Assembly: GCA_002314875.1 (NCBI GenBank)
Contig: DCHS01000053.1
Span: 1-43,867 of the forward strand
DNA: 43,867 nt
Reading direction: 5' to 3'
Source: Prevotellaceae bacterium UBA1746
GTDB lineage: Bacteria; Bacteroidota; Bacteroidia; Bacteroidales; Bacteroidaceae
The notes beneath the pieces were generated by a model, which worked only from the letters and a program-made list of their open reading frames with translations, was not told where the DNA came from and did no database searches. Below are positions 1-8,310 of the stretch, in pieces. A program made the position numbers and the translations under genes. Within the stretch, counting starts at the first letter, position 1, and each line of letters begins with the position of its first letter.

Positions 1-49
1 ACCTAAAGTGAAAGAGTGAAAGTAATATTTCAATTATAATAATAATAAA

Positions 50-397
50 ATGAATTATCTAGTTGATCAAATCACACTGCATGAGGCACAGCAGATGGTA
101 GATGAATGGATCAAGAAATATGGTGTCCGTTACTTCTCTGAATTAACGAATATGGCGATTCTTACCGAGGAGGTAGGTGAACTGGCTAGCGTGATGTCTC
201 GCAAGTATGGTGAACAATCTTTCAAAGAAGGAGAGAACCAAGATCCTGCTGATGAGATGGCTGATATCCTTTGGGTATTGCTTTGCCTTGCAAATCAAAC
301 AGGTGTGGATATGACGAGTGCATTAAGGAAAAATATCGAAAAGAAAACAAATCGAGACAAGGAACGTCATCTCCAGAATCCTAAACTAAAAGACTAG
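50..397 (+). CDS. MazG-like nucleotide pyrophosphohydrolase
   Basis: A 115-residue all-alpha NTP pyrophosphatase of the MazG/dUTPase-like superfamily. These enzymes hydrolyse (often non-canonical) nucleoside triphosphates to the monophosphate and pyrophosphate in the cytoplasm. The Mg-binding pattern is visible: E40, E41 and E44 in TEEVGE, then E69 and D72 in DEMADI, on two helices. The length matches single-domain MazG-like proteins rather than the two-domain E. coli MazG. The start is the first ATG after an AT-rich leader; no promoter is visible in the 49 bases upstream, so it probably belongs to a transcript entering from the left. The exact substrate cannot be told from sequence. Confidence 0.85.
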   Translation: MNYLVDQITLHEAQQMVDEWIKKYGVRYFSELTNMAILTEEVGELASVMSRKYGEQSFKEGENQDPADEMADILWVLLCLANQTGVDMTSALRKNIEKKTNRDKERHLQNPKLKD

Positions 398-488
398 AAT
401 TGATTTTCTAAGGTTGACATGTGTAGGTTTTTTCTGCGCGAAAACTATTTTTCGGGTGCAAAATACCCTTTAAGTGAAAAGAAATCAC

Positions 489-496
489 TAATTTTG
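489..496 (+). promoter_or_regulatory. Promoter -7 element (TAATTTTG) for the DUF5606 gene
   Basis: A perfect match to the Bacteroidota -7 consensus TAnnTTTG, 47 bases before the ATG at 544. I see no good TTTG at the expected -33 spacing. The element lies in an imperfect inverted repeat: GGTGCAAAATA at 455-465 mirrors TAATTTTGCACC at 489-500. Confidence 0.6.
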
Positions 497-543
497 CACC
501 GTAAAAACGAAATTAAAACACAAACTCAAATAATAAAGAAAAA

Positions 544-1008
544 ATGCAAGACATTATCCTCGCCATTTCTGGCAAGCCCGGTCTCTATAAGCTCGTTTCA
601 CGTGGTAACCGTACCCTTATTGTAGAAAGCATTGACGAACATCATCGTCGTTTCCCTGCAGGTATGCACGATCGCGTTACTTCTCTCGGTGACGTTAGTA
701 TGTATACTGATACCGAAGATGTACCTTTGATGCAGGTTTTCCAGAATCTCTACGATGCTGAACAGGGCAAGACCAAGGTTGGTCACAAGGAGGCTACTAA
801 CGATCAGCTCGTTGAAATCATGAACGTCGCTCTTCCTACCTGGGATCAGGATCGCGTTCACTTCAGCGATATCAAGAAGCTCATCCAGTGGTTCAATATC
901 CTCGTAGAAGGTGGTTACACAGAATTCATGCCTAAGGCTGCTCCCAGCCCCGAAATGACGATTGCAGAACCTGAAGCACCCGCTGCTGAAGAGGCTCCTG
1001 CAGAATAA
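544..1008 (+). CDS. DUF5606 family protein
   Basis: A 154-residue cytoplasmic protein of the Bacteroidota-specific DUF5606 family, recognised by its start (MQDIILAISGKPGLYKLVS) and by conserved segments such as SLGDVSMYTD and the DIKKLIQWFNIL helix. There is no signal peptide or membrane segment. The C-terminal 25 residues or so are rich in Ala, Pro and Glu and probably disordered. In Bacteroides relatives this family usually lies beside coaE; here it lies beyond the end of the coaE operon and faces it. The function is unknown to me. The family call is fairly sure; the role is not. Confidence 0.85.
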   Translation: MQDIILAISGKPGLYKLVSRGNRTLIVESIDEHHRRFPAGMHDRVTSLGDVSMYTDTEDVPLMQVFQNLYDAEQGKTKVGHKEATNDQLVEIMNVALPTWDQDRVHFSDIKKLIQWFNILVEGGYTEFMPKAAPSPEMTIAEPEAPAAEEAPAE

Positions 1009-1059
1009 TTAGATTTGGTATTGTTTTGAAGTTTACAGAACAGCAATAATCTTATAACA

Positions 1060-1097
1060 AGAATCCCCGCAGTTACTCATGTAGCTGCGGGGATTCT
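1060..1097. terminator. Bidirectional intrinsic terminator
   Basis: A 17-bp stem (1060-1076 with 1081-1097, one G-T wobble) with a TCAT loop and a CCCCGCAG/CTGCGGGG core. It lies between the convergent DUF5606 and manA genes and probably ends both transcripts. The T-tracts are short on both sides. Confidence 0.85.
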
Positions 1098-1119
1098 TTG
1101 GTTGTATTAGGATATTGGA

Positions 1120-2094
1120 TTATCCAAGGGTGTAAGTTTCTACGCAAGAGAACTTACCTTCGCTCGTAGGAGTAACATCTACCCACTGAGTTGTTGCGGG
1201 GAAGAGAACGCTTTCACCAGCCTTCAAGGTAGTTTCATTACCTTCGTTATCGCGGAGTGTTGCAGTGCCTTCGTAGCAAATGAGGATAGCGAAGGAATCT
1301 ACGTCAGCGTAGTTAGCGCGAAGAGGCTCGGTAAGATGATAAACGGAAGTGGTGAACTGAGGACAGCTCTCGAGCTGGATGCGCTCGTTGTCACGATCTT
1401 CGTAATGAGTACGGTAATCACCCCGGCTCTTGAAATTGAGTGCCTCACGAGCTTCTGCGGTATGCAGCTGACGGGTATTTCCCTGAGCGTCGCGACGATT
1501 GAAGTCGTAAACACGGTAAGTCAAGTCGGAACTCTGCTGAACTTCGATAATGAGGTTACCAGCACCAATGCTGTGAATCTGGCCAGCGGGAATGAAGAAG
1601 CAGTCGCCTACCTTCGTCTCGTAGCGAGCCATAACATCTTCCAAGCGATTTTCTGCCATTACCTGATCGTATTCTTCAACGGTCAAATCACGTTTGAAAC
1701 CACTGAAAAGCGTTGCACCGGGATGAGCACCTACGAGGTACCACATTTCAGTCTTTCCGAAAGGCTTGCCTGCTACGCGCTGTGCCATAGCGTCATCGGG
1801 ATGAACCTGGATGCTGAGAGCATCGTCAGCAGAGATGAACTTAATCAAAAGAGGGAAGTTGGTGCCGTTTACTTCGTAGTTCTTCTTACCCACAAAAGAA
1901 GCACCAAACTTTTCGATGAGTTGAGCCAAGGTCCAACCATCATATTCGCCGCCTACAACAGGGGTCTCATCACCGGGAACACCACTGATTTCCCAGCTTT
2001 CACCGATAGTTTCTACACCTTCGATGTGCTTGAGTGCGACGATGTCTTTACCGCCCCAGATTGGGGACTTCATCACTTCTTTGAATTTAAACAT
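1120..2094 (-). CDS. manA: Class I mannose-6-phosphate isomerase
   Basis: A 324-residue zinc enzyme that interconverts mannose-6-phosphate and fructose-6-phosphate, linking glycolysis to GDP-mannose synthesis. The four metal ligands expected for type I enzymes are visible: Q96 and H98 in SIQVHPDD, E116 in GKTEMWYL and H174 in GQIHSIG. The long YRVYDFNRRD segment at about 193-202 is also typical. The length fits the short Firmicutes/Bacteroidota form. The start gives MFKFKEVMKSPIWGG, the normal N-terminus. It is the last gene of the leftward nusB operon, 49 bases after hslR, and ends at the shared terminator at 1060-1097. Confidence 0.95.
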   Translation of the reverse strand: MFKFKEVMKSPIWGGKDIVALKHIEGVETIGESWEISGVPGDETPVVGGEYDGWTLAQLIEKFGASFVGKKNYEVNGTNFPLLIKFISADDALSIQVHPDDAMAQRVAGKPFGKTEMWYLVGAHPGATLFSGFKRDLTVEEYDQVMAENRLEDVMARYETKVGDCFFIPAGQIHSIGAGNLIIEVQQSSDLTYRVYDFNRRDAQGNTRQLHTAEAREALNFKSRGDYRTHYEDRDNERIQLESCPQFTTSVYHLTEPLRANYADVDSFAILICYEGTATLRDNEGNETTLKAGESVLFPATTQWVDVTPTSEGKFSCVETYTLG

Positions 2095-2143
2095 AGAACT
2101 TGTATTATAGATTAAAGATTATTGTATGTCTTGAAAATAATGT

Positions 2144-2566
2144 TTATTCGTCTTCTAGATCAAAAAAATCTTCATCGAGGAAGACGGGAGCAGCATCGGA
2201 GAAGTCGTCAATAGCGCGACGGTCTTTCTTGGTAGGACGGCCTGTTCCCTTTGCACGATTTACAAAACCACTGATACGAGAGAGTTCGAGGAGTTCGTAC
2301 TGGTCTGGTGTTGTGATATTTTCAAGAATCTCGGGAATCAACTTTGCACCGACTCTTCTTTCAATAGGTTGAAGAACGCGGAAAGTATAGGTAACAGGTG
2401 GTTTCTTCACACCGATTTCATTTCCTGCTTTTATAGTGCGAGAAGGTTTCGCCTGAGCGCCATTAATGGTAATACGGCCATTTTTGCAAGCTTCTGCCGC
2501 CAGTGTGCGTGTCTTGTATATGCGTGCTGCCCACAGCCATTTATCGATACGGGCTTCTGTATTCAT
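2144..2566 (-). CDS. hslR: S4-domain RNA-binding protein (Hsp15/HslR family)
   Basis: A 140-residue protein with an N-terminal S4 RNA-binding fold (RIDKWLWAARIYKTR, then CKNGRITING and AKPSRTIKAGNEI). E. coli Hsp15 binds free 50S subunits carrying nascent chains and helps recycle stalled ribosomes. The C-terminus carries a basic stretch (GTGRPTKKDRRAIDD) followed by an acidic tail, as in Bacteroidota members. It lies 36 bases after the coaE/DPP III gene and 49 before manA, in the same operon. In Bacteroides relatives this gene often sits beside pth and ctc; here those are 6 kb away on the other strand. Confidence 0.9.
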   Translation of the reverse strand: MNTEARIDKWLWAARIYKTRTLAAEACKNGRITINGAQAKPSRTIKAGNEIGVKKPPVTYTFRVLQPIERRVGAKLIPEILENITTPDQYELLELSRISGFVNRAKGTGRPTKKDRRAIDDFSDAAPVFLDEDFFDLEDE

Positions 2567-2602
2567 ATATGAGTGTTCACGGTTCAGGAACCGCTATAAG
2601 TA

Positions 2603-5143
2603 TTAGTTGATATCGGGGAGGAAATTATATTCACGACTATAGCGAAGACTCTGTTCATCGAATTCTTCATCATAGCTGATAAGAACATCCGTAATTTCGC
2701 CTTGAGCATCGCGAACAGCGGTGTAGCGAGGATTGATGAAACCTTTGTAAGGTTTAAGATCCAGTTTCTGGTAACGTTCCAAGACCTCTTTATGTAGTTC
2801 GGCTCCGATTTGTACGCCATAGTCTTCAACGAGATGACGAGCCGCCTCAAAATCCCCTTCGCTCTTGATACGCTGAACTTCTGCAAGCAGAGCACCAATA
2901 TGATGATGGATAGCCTCGTAATCGTTGATACGAAGAAAGGTCTTTCCCTCGCGAGAAATAAGCTCCAAGGCATTTCCTGGCTGTTCCATTACCCAGTGGG
3001 CAATGAGGGCGCGGTTACGCATGTGGGCCTCTTCAATCGTGGCTCCAGGTTGGATGCGGACCAATTGTGTCAGCAAGCCATTCATCATATAGGTATAATA
3101 CTGACTTTTATAGGCTTCACAATCCGGGGTAAGTCCTAGTTCTACGAGTTTTTCGTCAGCGATATAGTAGAGTCCAAAGAGATCTGCTCGTGCTTCTTCG
3201 ATAGTGGAACTATATGCTTTCAAAGCATCCGAACTAACGCCAGGCAGCAACTGACCGGAACCATGTCCGAGACATTCGTGAAGGTCCGTATGGAGATCAT
3301 CGCAGACATCGCCATAGGTACGAATCAGTTCACGGGTAGCTTCATCTATGACGAATTCCTCCATCATACCGCTGCCACGGGAAGCTTTGTTATAAGCATC
3401 TGTAAAATTACCGATGGTCACGCTCTTGCTACCGTGGTCCCGACGAACCCAGTCACTGTTAGGAAGATTAATACCTATAGCGGTAGAAGGGTAGAGGTCA
3501 CCCGTAATGATAGCGCCGGTAATTACTTTCGCGCTGATACCACGACATTCAGACTTCTTGAATCGGGGATCAACAGGACTATGGTCCTCAAACCATTGTG
3601 CATTGGCAGCCATGGTTTCCGTGCGTTGTGTAGCAACAAGATCCTTAAAGTTGACAATGCTTTCCCAACTTGCCTTGTAGCCAAGAGGGTCACCATAAGT
3701 TTCCGTAAAGCCATTCACGAAATCAATAAGGCTTGCCGTATCTTCCAGCCAAGCAATGCAGTAGTCATCAAAAACAGTAAGGTTTCCTGTGTTATAGAAG
3801 TCTATCAGTAAACGAATAACCTTGCGTTGCTGGTCGTTTTCTGCAAAAGGAAGCGCGTCTATTAGATGGCCTACAATCTTTTCAATTGCTAGGCTGTAAA
3901 GTTCGCCGATGCGATAGATATTTTCCTTTAGTCTTCCGTCATTCGTACGCTCTAAGCGGCTGTTCAAACCAAATTGAGGGGGACAGTCAGCTTTGCAGGA
4001 AGAATTAGCACGCAAATCAGCGTAAAACTTTTCTGCTTCAGCCTGAGTGATACCGTCTTCGTAGTAATTGCTGGCGGAAGTGAGGAGTAAATCTTCGTTC
4101 TCGCGCTGATTGCAACGGAGTGGATCAACTGTGGGGTCGAAGATGACCCGGAGGAGTTCATCGTCGATGGGATAGTTGATGGCAGTCAGTGCTTCTCGCA
4201 GCCATTCTTCGGAAAAGCCAGGTTGGAATTTCTCACAACCATAGTGATGGTGGATGCCGCTGGAAAACCAGAAGCGTTTCATATATACCTTAAATGCGTC
4301 TGCATCCAAAGAATTCTCGTCAAGAGACAGATAAACCGCCTCAAGCATACGGCGTAAGCGGAGGTTGTACTTTCCGTTTTGATCGAAAAGAATATCACGG
4401 CCTGCCAGCGCAGCTTCAGTAAGGTGGTAAATGTATGTTTTCTGCTGTAAGTTCAGGTCATCAAAACCTTCTACTTTGTAGCGAAGCATCTGAATGTCGG
4501 CAAATTTTTCGCCGGCATAAGGGAAAGAAGCAAGAGTTTCTTCTTTATTGGATTCAGTCATAGTTTGATTTTGTTCATCTGCTTTCATTGAAAGCAATTC
4601 TGTGATTTGTTCTTCAAGGGAAGTAACACCGTCGTTGATGATTTGGAAGTCTGCCATTTCGAGTCGTTCCTCATCGGAAATCTGCATAGAAAGCCAACGG
4701 CTGATTGTATCCCGATCACAATGGTCGCGCTCCATAATTCGGCGATAACGCTCTTCCAATGGGCATGTAACGACCACGATTCTGTCCACGAGATGCTGGA
4801 AGCCACTTTCTTTGAGGATTGCACATTCCATCCACTCCTTGCCGCTTTCGAGAAAAGCTTCAGCGACACGGGGATGAACGATGACATTCACTTTTGCTGT
4901 ATTCTCAGCATTCTTACGGAGATAACTGCCAAGAACTGCTTTGTTGAGTTGAAGAGAATCCGGCTGACCTGTATAGACTTCTGGCCCTACCAACGCAGTG
5001 AGAGCCTCCTGAACCCCAGGGTGTTCAACCATAATGCGTTTGGCTTCATCATCACAGTAGAAAATCTCGATGCCGCGCTGTTCCAGCAGATGGCAGACAT
5101 AGCTTTTCCCTGATCCAATGCCTCCAGTGATGGCTATCTTCAT
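2603..5143 (-). CDS. coaE: Fusion: dephospho-CoA kinase (CoaE) + dipeptidyl peptidase III (M49)
   Basis: An 846-residue open frame joining two enzymes. Residues 1 to about 187 are dephospho-CoA kinase, the last CoA biosynthesis step: P-loop GGIGSGKS at 7-14, FYCDDEAKR at 28-36 and VIVHPRV at 88-94. Residues from about 205 to the end are a zinc dipeptidyl peptidase III: HECLGH at 622-627 (H622 and H627 ligands, E623 catalytic) and EEARAD at 649-654 (E650 ligand). HECLGH rather than HELLGH is typical of Bacteroides DPP III. The linker (about 187-205, MKADEQNQTMTESNKEE) is hydrophilic and contains two Met codons that could serve as internal starts. There is no signal peptide before the peptidase. 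The start overlaps the ybbR stop by 4 bases (ATGA). I infer a genuine fusion or a read-through arrangement; only protein data can decide. Confidence 0.88.
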   Translation of the reverse strand: MKIAITGGIGSGKSYVCHLLEQRGIEIFYCDDEAKRIMVEHPGVQEALTALVGPEVYTGQPDSLQLNKAVLGSYLRKNAENTAKVNVIVHPRVAEAFLESGKEWMECAILKESGFQHLVDRIVVVTCPLEERYRRIMERDHCDRDTISRWLSMQISDEERLEMADFQIINDGVTSLEEQITELLSMKADEQNQTMTESNKEETLASFPYAGEKFADIQMLRYKVEGFDDLNLQQKTYIYHLTEAALAGRDILFDQNGKYNLRLRRMLEAVYLSLDENSLDADAFKVYMKRFWFSSGIHHHYGCEKFQPGFSEEWLREALTAINYPIDDELLRVIFDPTVDPLRCNQRENEDLLLTSASNYYEDGITQAEAEKFYADLRANSSCKADCPPQFGLNSRLERTNDGRLKENIYRIGELYSLAIEKIVGHLIDALPFAENDQQRKVIRLLIDFYNTGNLTVFDDYCIAWLEDTASLIDFVNGFTETYGDPLGYKASWESIVNFKDLVATQRTETMAANAQWFEDHSPVDPRFKKSECRGISAKVITGAIITGDLYPSTAIGINLPNSDWVRRDHGSKSVTIGNFTDAYNKASRGSGMMEEFVIDEATRELIRTYGDVCDDLHTDLHECLGHGSGQLLPGVSSDALKAYSSTIEEARADLFGLYYIADEKLVELGLTPDCEAYKSQYYTYMMNGLLTQLVRIQPGATIEEAHMRNRALIAHWVMEQPGNALELISREGKTFLRINDYEAIHHHIGALLAEVQRIKSEGDFEAARHLVEDYGVQIGAELHKEVLERYQKLDLKPYKGFINPRYTAVRDAQGEITDVLISYDEEFDEQSLRYSREYNFLPDIN

Positions 5144-6144
5144 TCTGAACTCTCCTCAATTACGTATTCCACTTCCGAGGGGCTGATTCGTGCGCGCTGA
5201 ACACCGAAAGGTGTCGATTTCAGGCGCAGAGAGCATCGATTGTCTTTGTTGTTGATCAAATCCTCGTAGTTTACAACAATAACAAAGTTTTCGGCTTCTA
5301 TAGTATTGTACAGGGTTGTACCGATAAGGAAGGTTACATCTACCTTTGTGGGGAAGGTTCGCAAGGTCTTTCCTGCGGGGAAATTGACGCCTTGTACGGG
5401 AACTTGCACGGTCTTTTCTACCATACGATCAGCATACATTGTCAGTTTGGCAGTGGCAGGAACGAACTTTGCCCCCTTTACATTCTGGAACTTGACCAAA
5501 ACGGAAGCAGTATCCTTCACATTATGGATATTTACAGGTTTGATGTATGCACCGGTGATGGTATCAAGGACACTTTGGGAAGCGTAAACCGTCACATGAC
5601 GTGGGGAGAGATCTTGTGCAATGAGATTGTAAGCAGAGTCAGCCTCTACAACGCCTTGGAAAATTACGGGAACTTTTTTTGAGAGGCCGTAATTATAATA
5701 AAATTCAATAGTATCTGGACGGCAGGATACGACATTTGTCGAAGATGACAATGTCGCATAAAACGCTTTCAAGACATTGTTAGACATCAGTCTGACGTGC
5801 CCGGTACTATTGTTGACATCCTTCCAGTCTATTACTGCCTCAAAATTCTTTCTCTGGTAGGCATAGCGCCAAAGTTTGACGGCTTCGTCTTTCAGTTTGA
5901 CGGTAATTTTCTTCGGAGGTTCTCCCGTAATCACAACATTGTCAGGGACATTGACTAGTTTGAGGGAGACATCAAATTCGTACTCCCGGACTTCCTTACT
6001 GACAGTGAAAAGCCAGAAGGATGTGGAGATTGCCACGAAGAAAAGGAACACGAGTAACTGCCTGTTCCAAAGTCGGGACAGGTAGTTACTCGCGCGTTCT
6101 ATTGTTCGTTTCAAGAAACTCATAGAAAACAAGTATAGGCTCAA
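5140..6144 (-). CDS. YbbR-like domain membrane protein
   Basis: A 334-residue protein with one N-terminal membrane segment (about 28-49, LLVFLFFVAISTSFWLFTV) followed by an extracytoplasmic region of YbbR-like beta repeats (for example VNVPDNVVITGEPPKKITVK, and VQVPVQGVNFPAGKTL later). In Firmicutes, YbbR/CdaR binds and regulates the diadenylate cyclase CdaA. No cdaA is nearby, and in Bacteroidota this gene usually travels with nusB-yajC-coaE, as here. It lies 27 bases after yajC, and its stop overlaps the coaE start by 4 bases. The family assignment is good; its role in this organism is unclear. Confidence 0.82.
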   Translation of the reverse strand: MSLYLFSMSFLKRTIERASNYLSRLWNRQLLVFLFFVAISTSFWLFTVSKEVREYEFDVSLKLVNVPDNVVITGEPPKKITVKLKDEAVKLWRYAYQRKNFEAVIDWKDVNNSTGHVRLMSNNVLKAFYATLSSSTNVVSCRPDTIEFYYNYGLSKKVPVIFQGVVEADSAYNLIAQDLSPRHVTVYASQSVLDTITGAYIKPVNIHNVKDTASVLVKFQNVKGAKFVPATAKLTMYADRMVEKTVQVPVQGVNFPAGKTLRTFPTKVDVTFLIGTTLYNTIEAENFVIVVNYEDLINNKDNRCSLRLKSTPFGVQRARISPSEVEYVIEESSE

Positions 6145-6171
6145 TCCTTACGGATAGAGTCGAAATTAGGC

Positions 6172-6483
6172 TTAAGCCTGCTGTTCCATTGTTGTTCCAG
6201 CAGGAGAGATAGCGCTTCTTTCGAAAACAAGGTCAACGCCAGTGGCAACCTTGAGGGTAACTGTTGTATCGGTCAGATTTTTGATAGTACCGTGGAGACC
6301 ACCAATGGTGATGACTTCCTTACCAACGGTAAGGCTATCGCGGAACTTCTGGATTTCCTTCTGCTTCTTCTGCTGAGGACGAATCATGAAGAAATATATG
6401 ATGGCGAAAAGAACGACCATCATAATGATGGTGGGCCACATGCTGGGCTGACTTGCAGTTGCAGCTTGGAGAAGAGTAATCAT
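6172..6483 (-). CDS. yajC: Preprotein translocase subunit YajC
   Basis: A 103-residue inner-membrane accessory protein of the Sec translocon (SecDF-YajC). It has one N-terminal membrane segment (about 17-35, TIIMMVVLFAIIYFFMIRP), then the diagnostic RPQQKKQKE stretch and a small cytoplasmic domain with GKEVITIGGLHGTI. Length and architecture are standard. It lies 34 bases after nusB and 27 before ybbR in a conserved Bacteroidota cluster. Confidence 0.95.
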   Translation of the reverse strand: MITLLQAATASQPSMWPTIIMMVVLFAIIYFFMIRPQQKKQKEIQKFRDSLTVGKEVITIGGLHGTIKNLTDTTVTLKVATGVDLVFERSAISPAGTTMEQQA

Positions 6484-6517
6484 AGTTGTAAAAGAATAAG
6501 TTTATGGTTATTGATGA

Positions 6518-7444
6518 TTATTTCAGGATAGCACCTTCTTCCTTCAGACGTTTTACGATGTTGTCAAGCATACCATGAATATAGCTGGCAGAACGCGGGG
6601 TAGAGTAAACCTTAGCGATATCGAGGTATTCGTTGAAGGTAACATTCAAAGGAATACTGGGGAAAGTAAGAACTTCGGCAATAGCAATCTGAAGAATGAT
6701 GGTATCCATAAAGGCCATACGACTGATATCCCAGTTACGGGTAGCCTGAATCATCATCTGACGGATTTCATCGCGACGTTCAATGGTTGTTCTGAAGAGC
6801 TGGGCAGCGAACTGCTGATCTTCCATATCGTTGTATGCAGGAAGGAGTTCCTGGTTTTCTGCCTTCTCAGGATCAAAACGCTTGATGGTCTTGATGACGA
6901 AGCTGTCAACGATTTCCTTATCATCATTCCAATAGAGAGACTGTTCTTCGAGAAGAGCATCGAAAGCTTCGTTGTTGACTATGTGTGTCTTGTAAAGCTT
7001 GCGAATGAGTTCACGGTCAGCATCGTAGCTGTCGTCACCTTTATCAACATAGTTGAGGAATACCTCATCTGAGGTGAAAAGGTCATAGATTGTTTTGAGG
7101 AACTTGTCCTCGTTGGCCCAGGAATTCTTCTGCTTTTCCATCCATGCGCTCAAAGTCTTGTTCTGTTCGAGCTGGATGAGGAATTTATTGTTTTCGATCA
7201 AACAATCATTGCTTCTGTCATTGTTGAGAGGATTCAAAACGCTGCGTGAGCGCACATCAACTTTGTGTTGTGCAAGACGGCGTACCTCTACAAGAAGTGC
7301 GAGGAGAGAATGATAGAGATCGTAAGATTTTTCAAGACTGAAGTCAAGTTCTTTCAAGGCCACCTCTGTAGTCTTGCCTTCGTTCTGGTAGAATGCGTAG
7401 ATAAGTTGTACTACCTTGAGACGGATTAATGCTCTGTTAATCAT
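6518..7444 (-). CDS. nusB: Transcription antitermination factor NusB
   Basis: A 308-residue protein, twice the length of E. coli NusB. The canonical NusB helical domain is the C-terminal half (about 200-300): TIERRDEIRQMM, WDISRMAFMDTIILQIAIAE, PLNVTFNEYLDIAKVYST, SASYIHGMLDNIVKRLKEEG. NusB with NusE/S10 binds boxA RNA and promotes antitermination on rRNA operons. The N-terminal helical extension starts with a second NusB-like segment (MINRALIRLKVVQLIYAFYQ), as is normal for Bacteroidota. It is the first gene of the operon; the promoter lies at 7520-7551. Confidence 0.93.
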   Translation of the reverse strand: MINRALIRLKVVQLIYAFYQNEGKTTEVALKELDFSLEKSYDLYHSLLALLVEVRRLAQHKVDVRSRSVLNPLNNDRSNDCLIENNKFLIQLEQNKTLSAWMEKQKNSWANEDKFLKTIYDLFTSDEVFLNYVDKGDDSYDADRELIRKLYKTHIVNNEAFDALLEEQSLYWNDDKEIVDSFVIKTIKRFDPEKAENQELLPAYNDMEDQQFAAQLFRTTIERRDEIRQMMIQATRNWDISRMAFMDTIILQIAIAEVLTFPSIPLNVTFNEYLDIAKVYSTPRSASYIHGMLDNIVKRLKEEGAILK

Positions 7445-7519
7445 AGGTTGAATAATTGTGTCCCCGTTGGGACAATAAATAAGTCAAGTTGAGAACCAAA
7501 CGCTGTGGTTTTATGAGTG

Positions 7520-7551
7520 CAAAATTACGACATTTCTTTAAGTTTTCCAAA
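7520..7551 (-). promoter_or_regulatory. Promoter of the nusB operon
   Basis: On the minus strand TTTG (7548-7551), an exact 20-base spacer and TAATTTTG (7520-7527) reproduce the Bacteroidota sigma-ABfr consensus. Transcription would start near 7513-7516, about 70 bases before nusB. The rest of the 320-base gap (7445-7764) holds only a facing promoter and AT-rich sequence. Confidence 0.85.
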
Positions 7552-7630
7552 AGAAAATGTAACTTTTCCCCTCTTTTGTCAACTATTACTTAAAAATGAG
7601 CCTATTTTAGTTTTTTTTGCTATATAAACC

Positions 7631-7661
7631 TTGCTTGTGTGATATTTATTTTTGAACTTTG
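7631..7661 (+). promoter_or_regulatory. Putative promoter of the DUF3276 gene
   Basis: TTG (7631-7633), a 20-base spacer and GAACTTTG (7654-7661), which matches TAnnTTTG except at the first base. It would give a 5' leader of roughly 100 bases. It diverges from the nusB promoter. Confidence 0.5.
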
Positions 7662-7764
7662 CAGAAGATTTATTAACATCAGAGAATAGGCCCTTATCAT
7701 CCAGAGAATATTAATCGTATCAAAAATCAAAAAGGAAAGGGGCGTAGGATAACAAATTTATAAA

Positions 7765-8145
7765 ATGAATAAAGATTTTGAAAATTGGCAGAATCGCCAG
7801 GACAACGAGCTTCTTTTCAGCCGAACAGTGAAGGCAGGGAAACGCATTTACTATATCGACGTTAAGCAGGATCGAAAAGATGAATTTTATATTTCCATGA
7901 CTGAAAGCAAGCGCGTTCAGGAAGGAACCGAAACCGAAAAACCCGTCTTCGAGAAGCACAAGATTTTCCTTTATCGCGAAGATATTATCAATTTTTTAGG
8001 TGCTCTCACAGACGCTGCACAGTATGTCGGTGATCATCGTCCTTTGACTCCTCACGAAGCCACTGCCGAAACTGAAAATTATGGAGATTCGACAGATCAA
8101 ACTTCCAAAAGTGAGGTAAATGGCGATTTTGAAGTAGAATTTTAA
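7765..8145 (+). CDS. DUF3276 / PUR-family nucleic-acid-binding protein
   Basis: A 126-residue protein of the DUF3276 family, related to the PUR repeat of eukaryotic Pur-alpha and of Borrelia BpuR, which binds single-stranded DNA and RNA. The PUR-like unit spans about 14-85: ELLFSRTVKAGKRIYYIDVK, then DEFYISMTESKR, and FEKHKIFLYREDIINFLGAL. The C-terminal 40 residues are acidic, Ser/Thr-rich and probably disordered. A single repeat is normal for bacterial members, which dimerise. It is monocistronic or leads into the L25 gene, which has its own promoter. The nucleic-acid target is unknown. Confidence 0.88.
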   Translation: MNKDFENWQNRQDNELLFSRTVKAGKRIYYIDVKQDRKDEFYISMTESKRVQEGTETEKPVFEKHKIFLYREDIINFLGALTDAAQYVGDHRPLTPHEATAETENYGDSTDQTSKSEVNGDFEVEF

Positions 8146-8154
8146 GCATAAAAC

Positions 8155-8185
8155 TTTGCTATATGGCACAAAGTGAGTAACTTTG
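8155..8185 (+). promoter_or_regulatory. Promoter of rplY/ctc
   Basis: TTTG (8155-8158), a 19-base spacer and TAACTTTG (8178-8185), an exact TAnnTTTG. The predicted start near 8190 leaves a leader of about 120 bases before the ATG at 8311, long enough for leader-based control, but I see no strong hairpin in it. Confidence 0.75.
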
Positions 8186-8310
8186 CGCCCGATTTGCAGT
8201 CAATGAGATGGTATGATTGCGATTTCTATCGTTGATTACCGTCTTTCGTGTGATGGCGAATTAAGCAATTAACATTAATCACTTAATTTAGAGTAACACA
8301 ACTTTTAATT

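Noticed and set aside
419..625. A 68-codon plus-strand gene
   Set aside because: It runs across the DUF5606 promoter and overlaps that gene in another frame.
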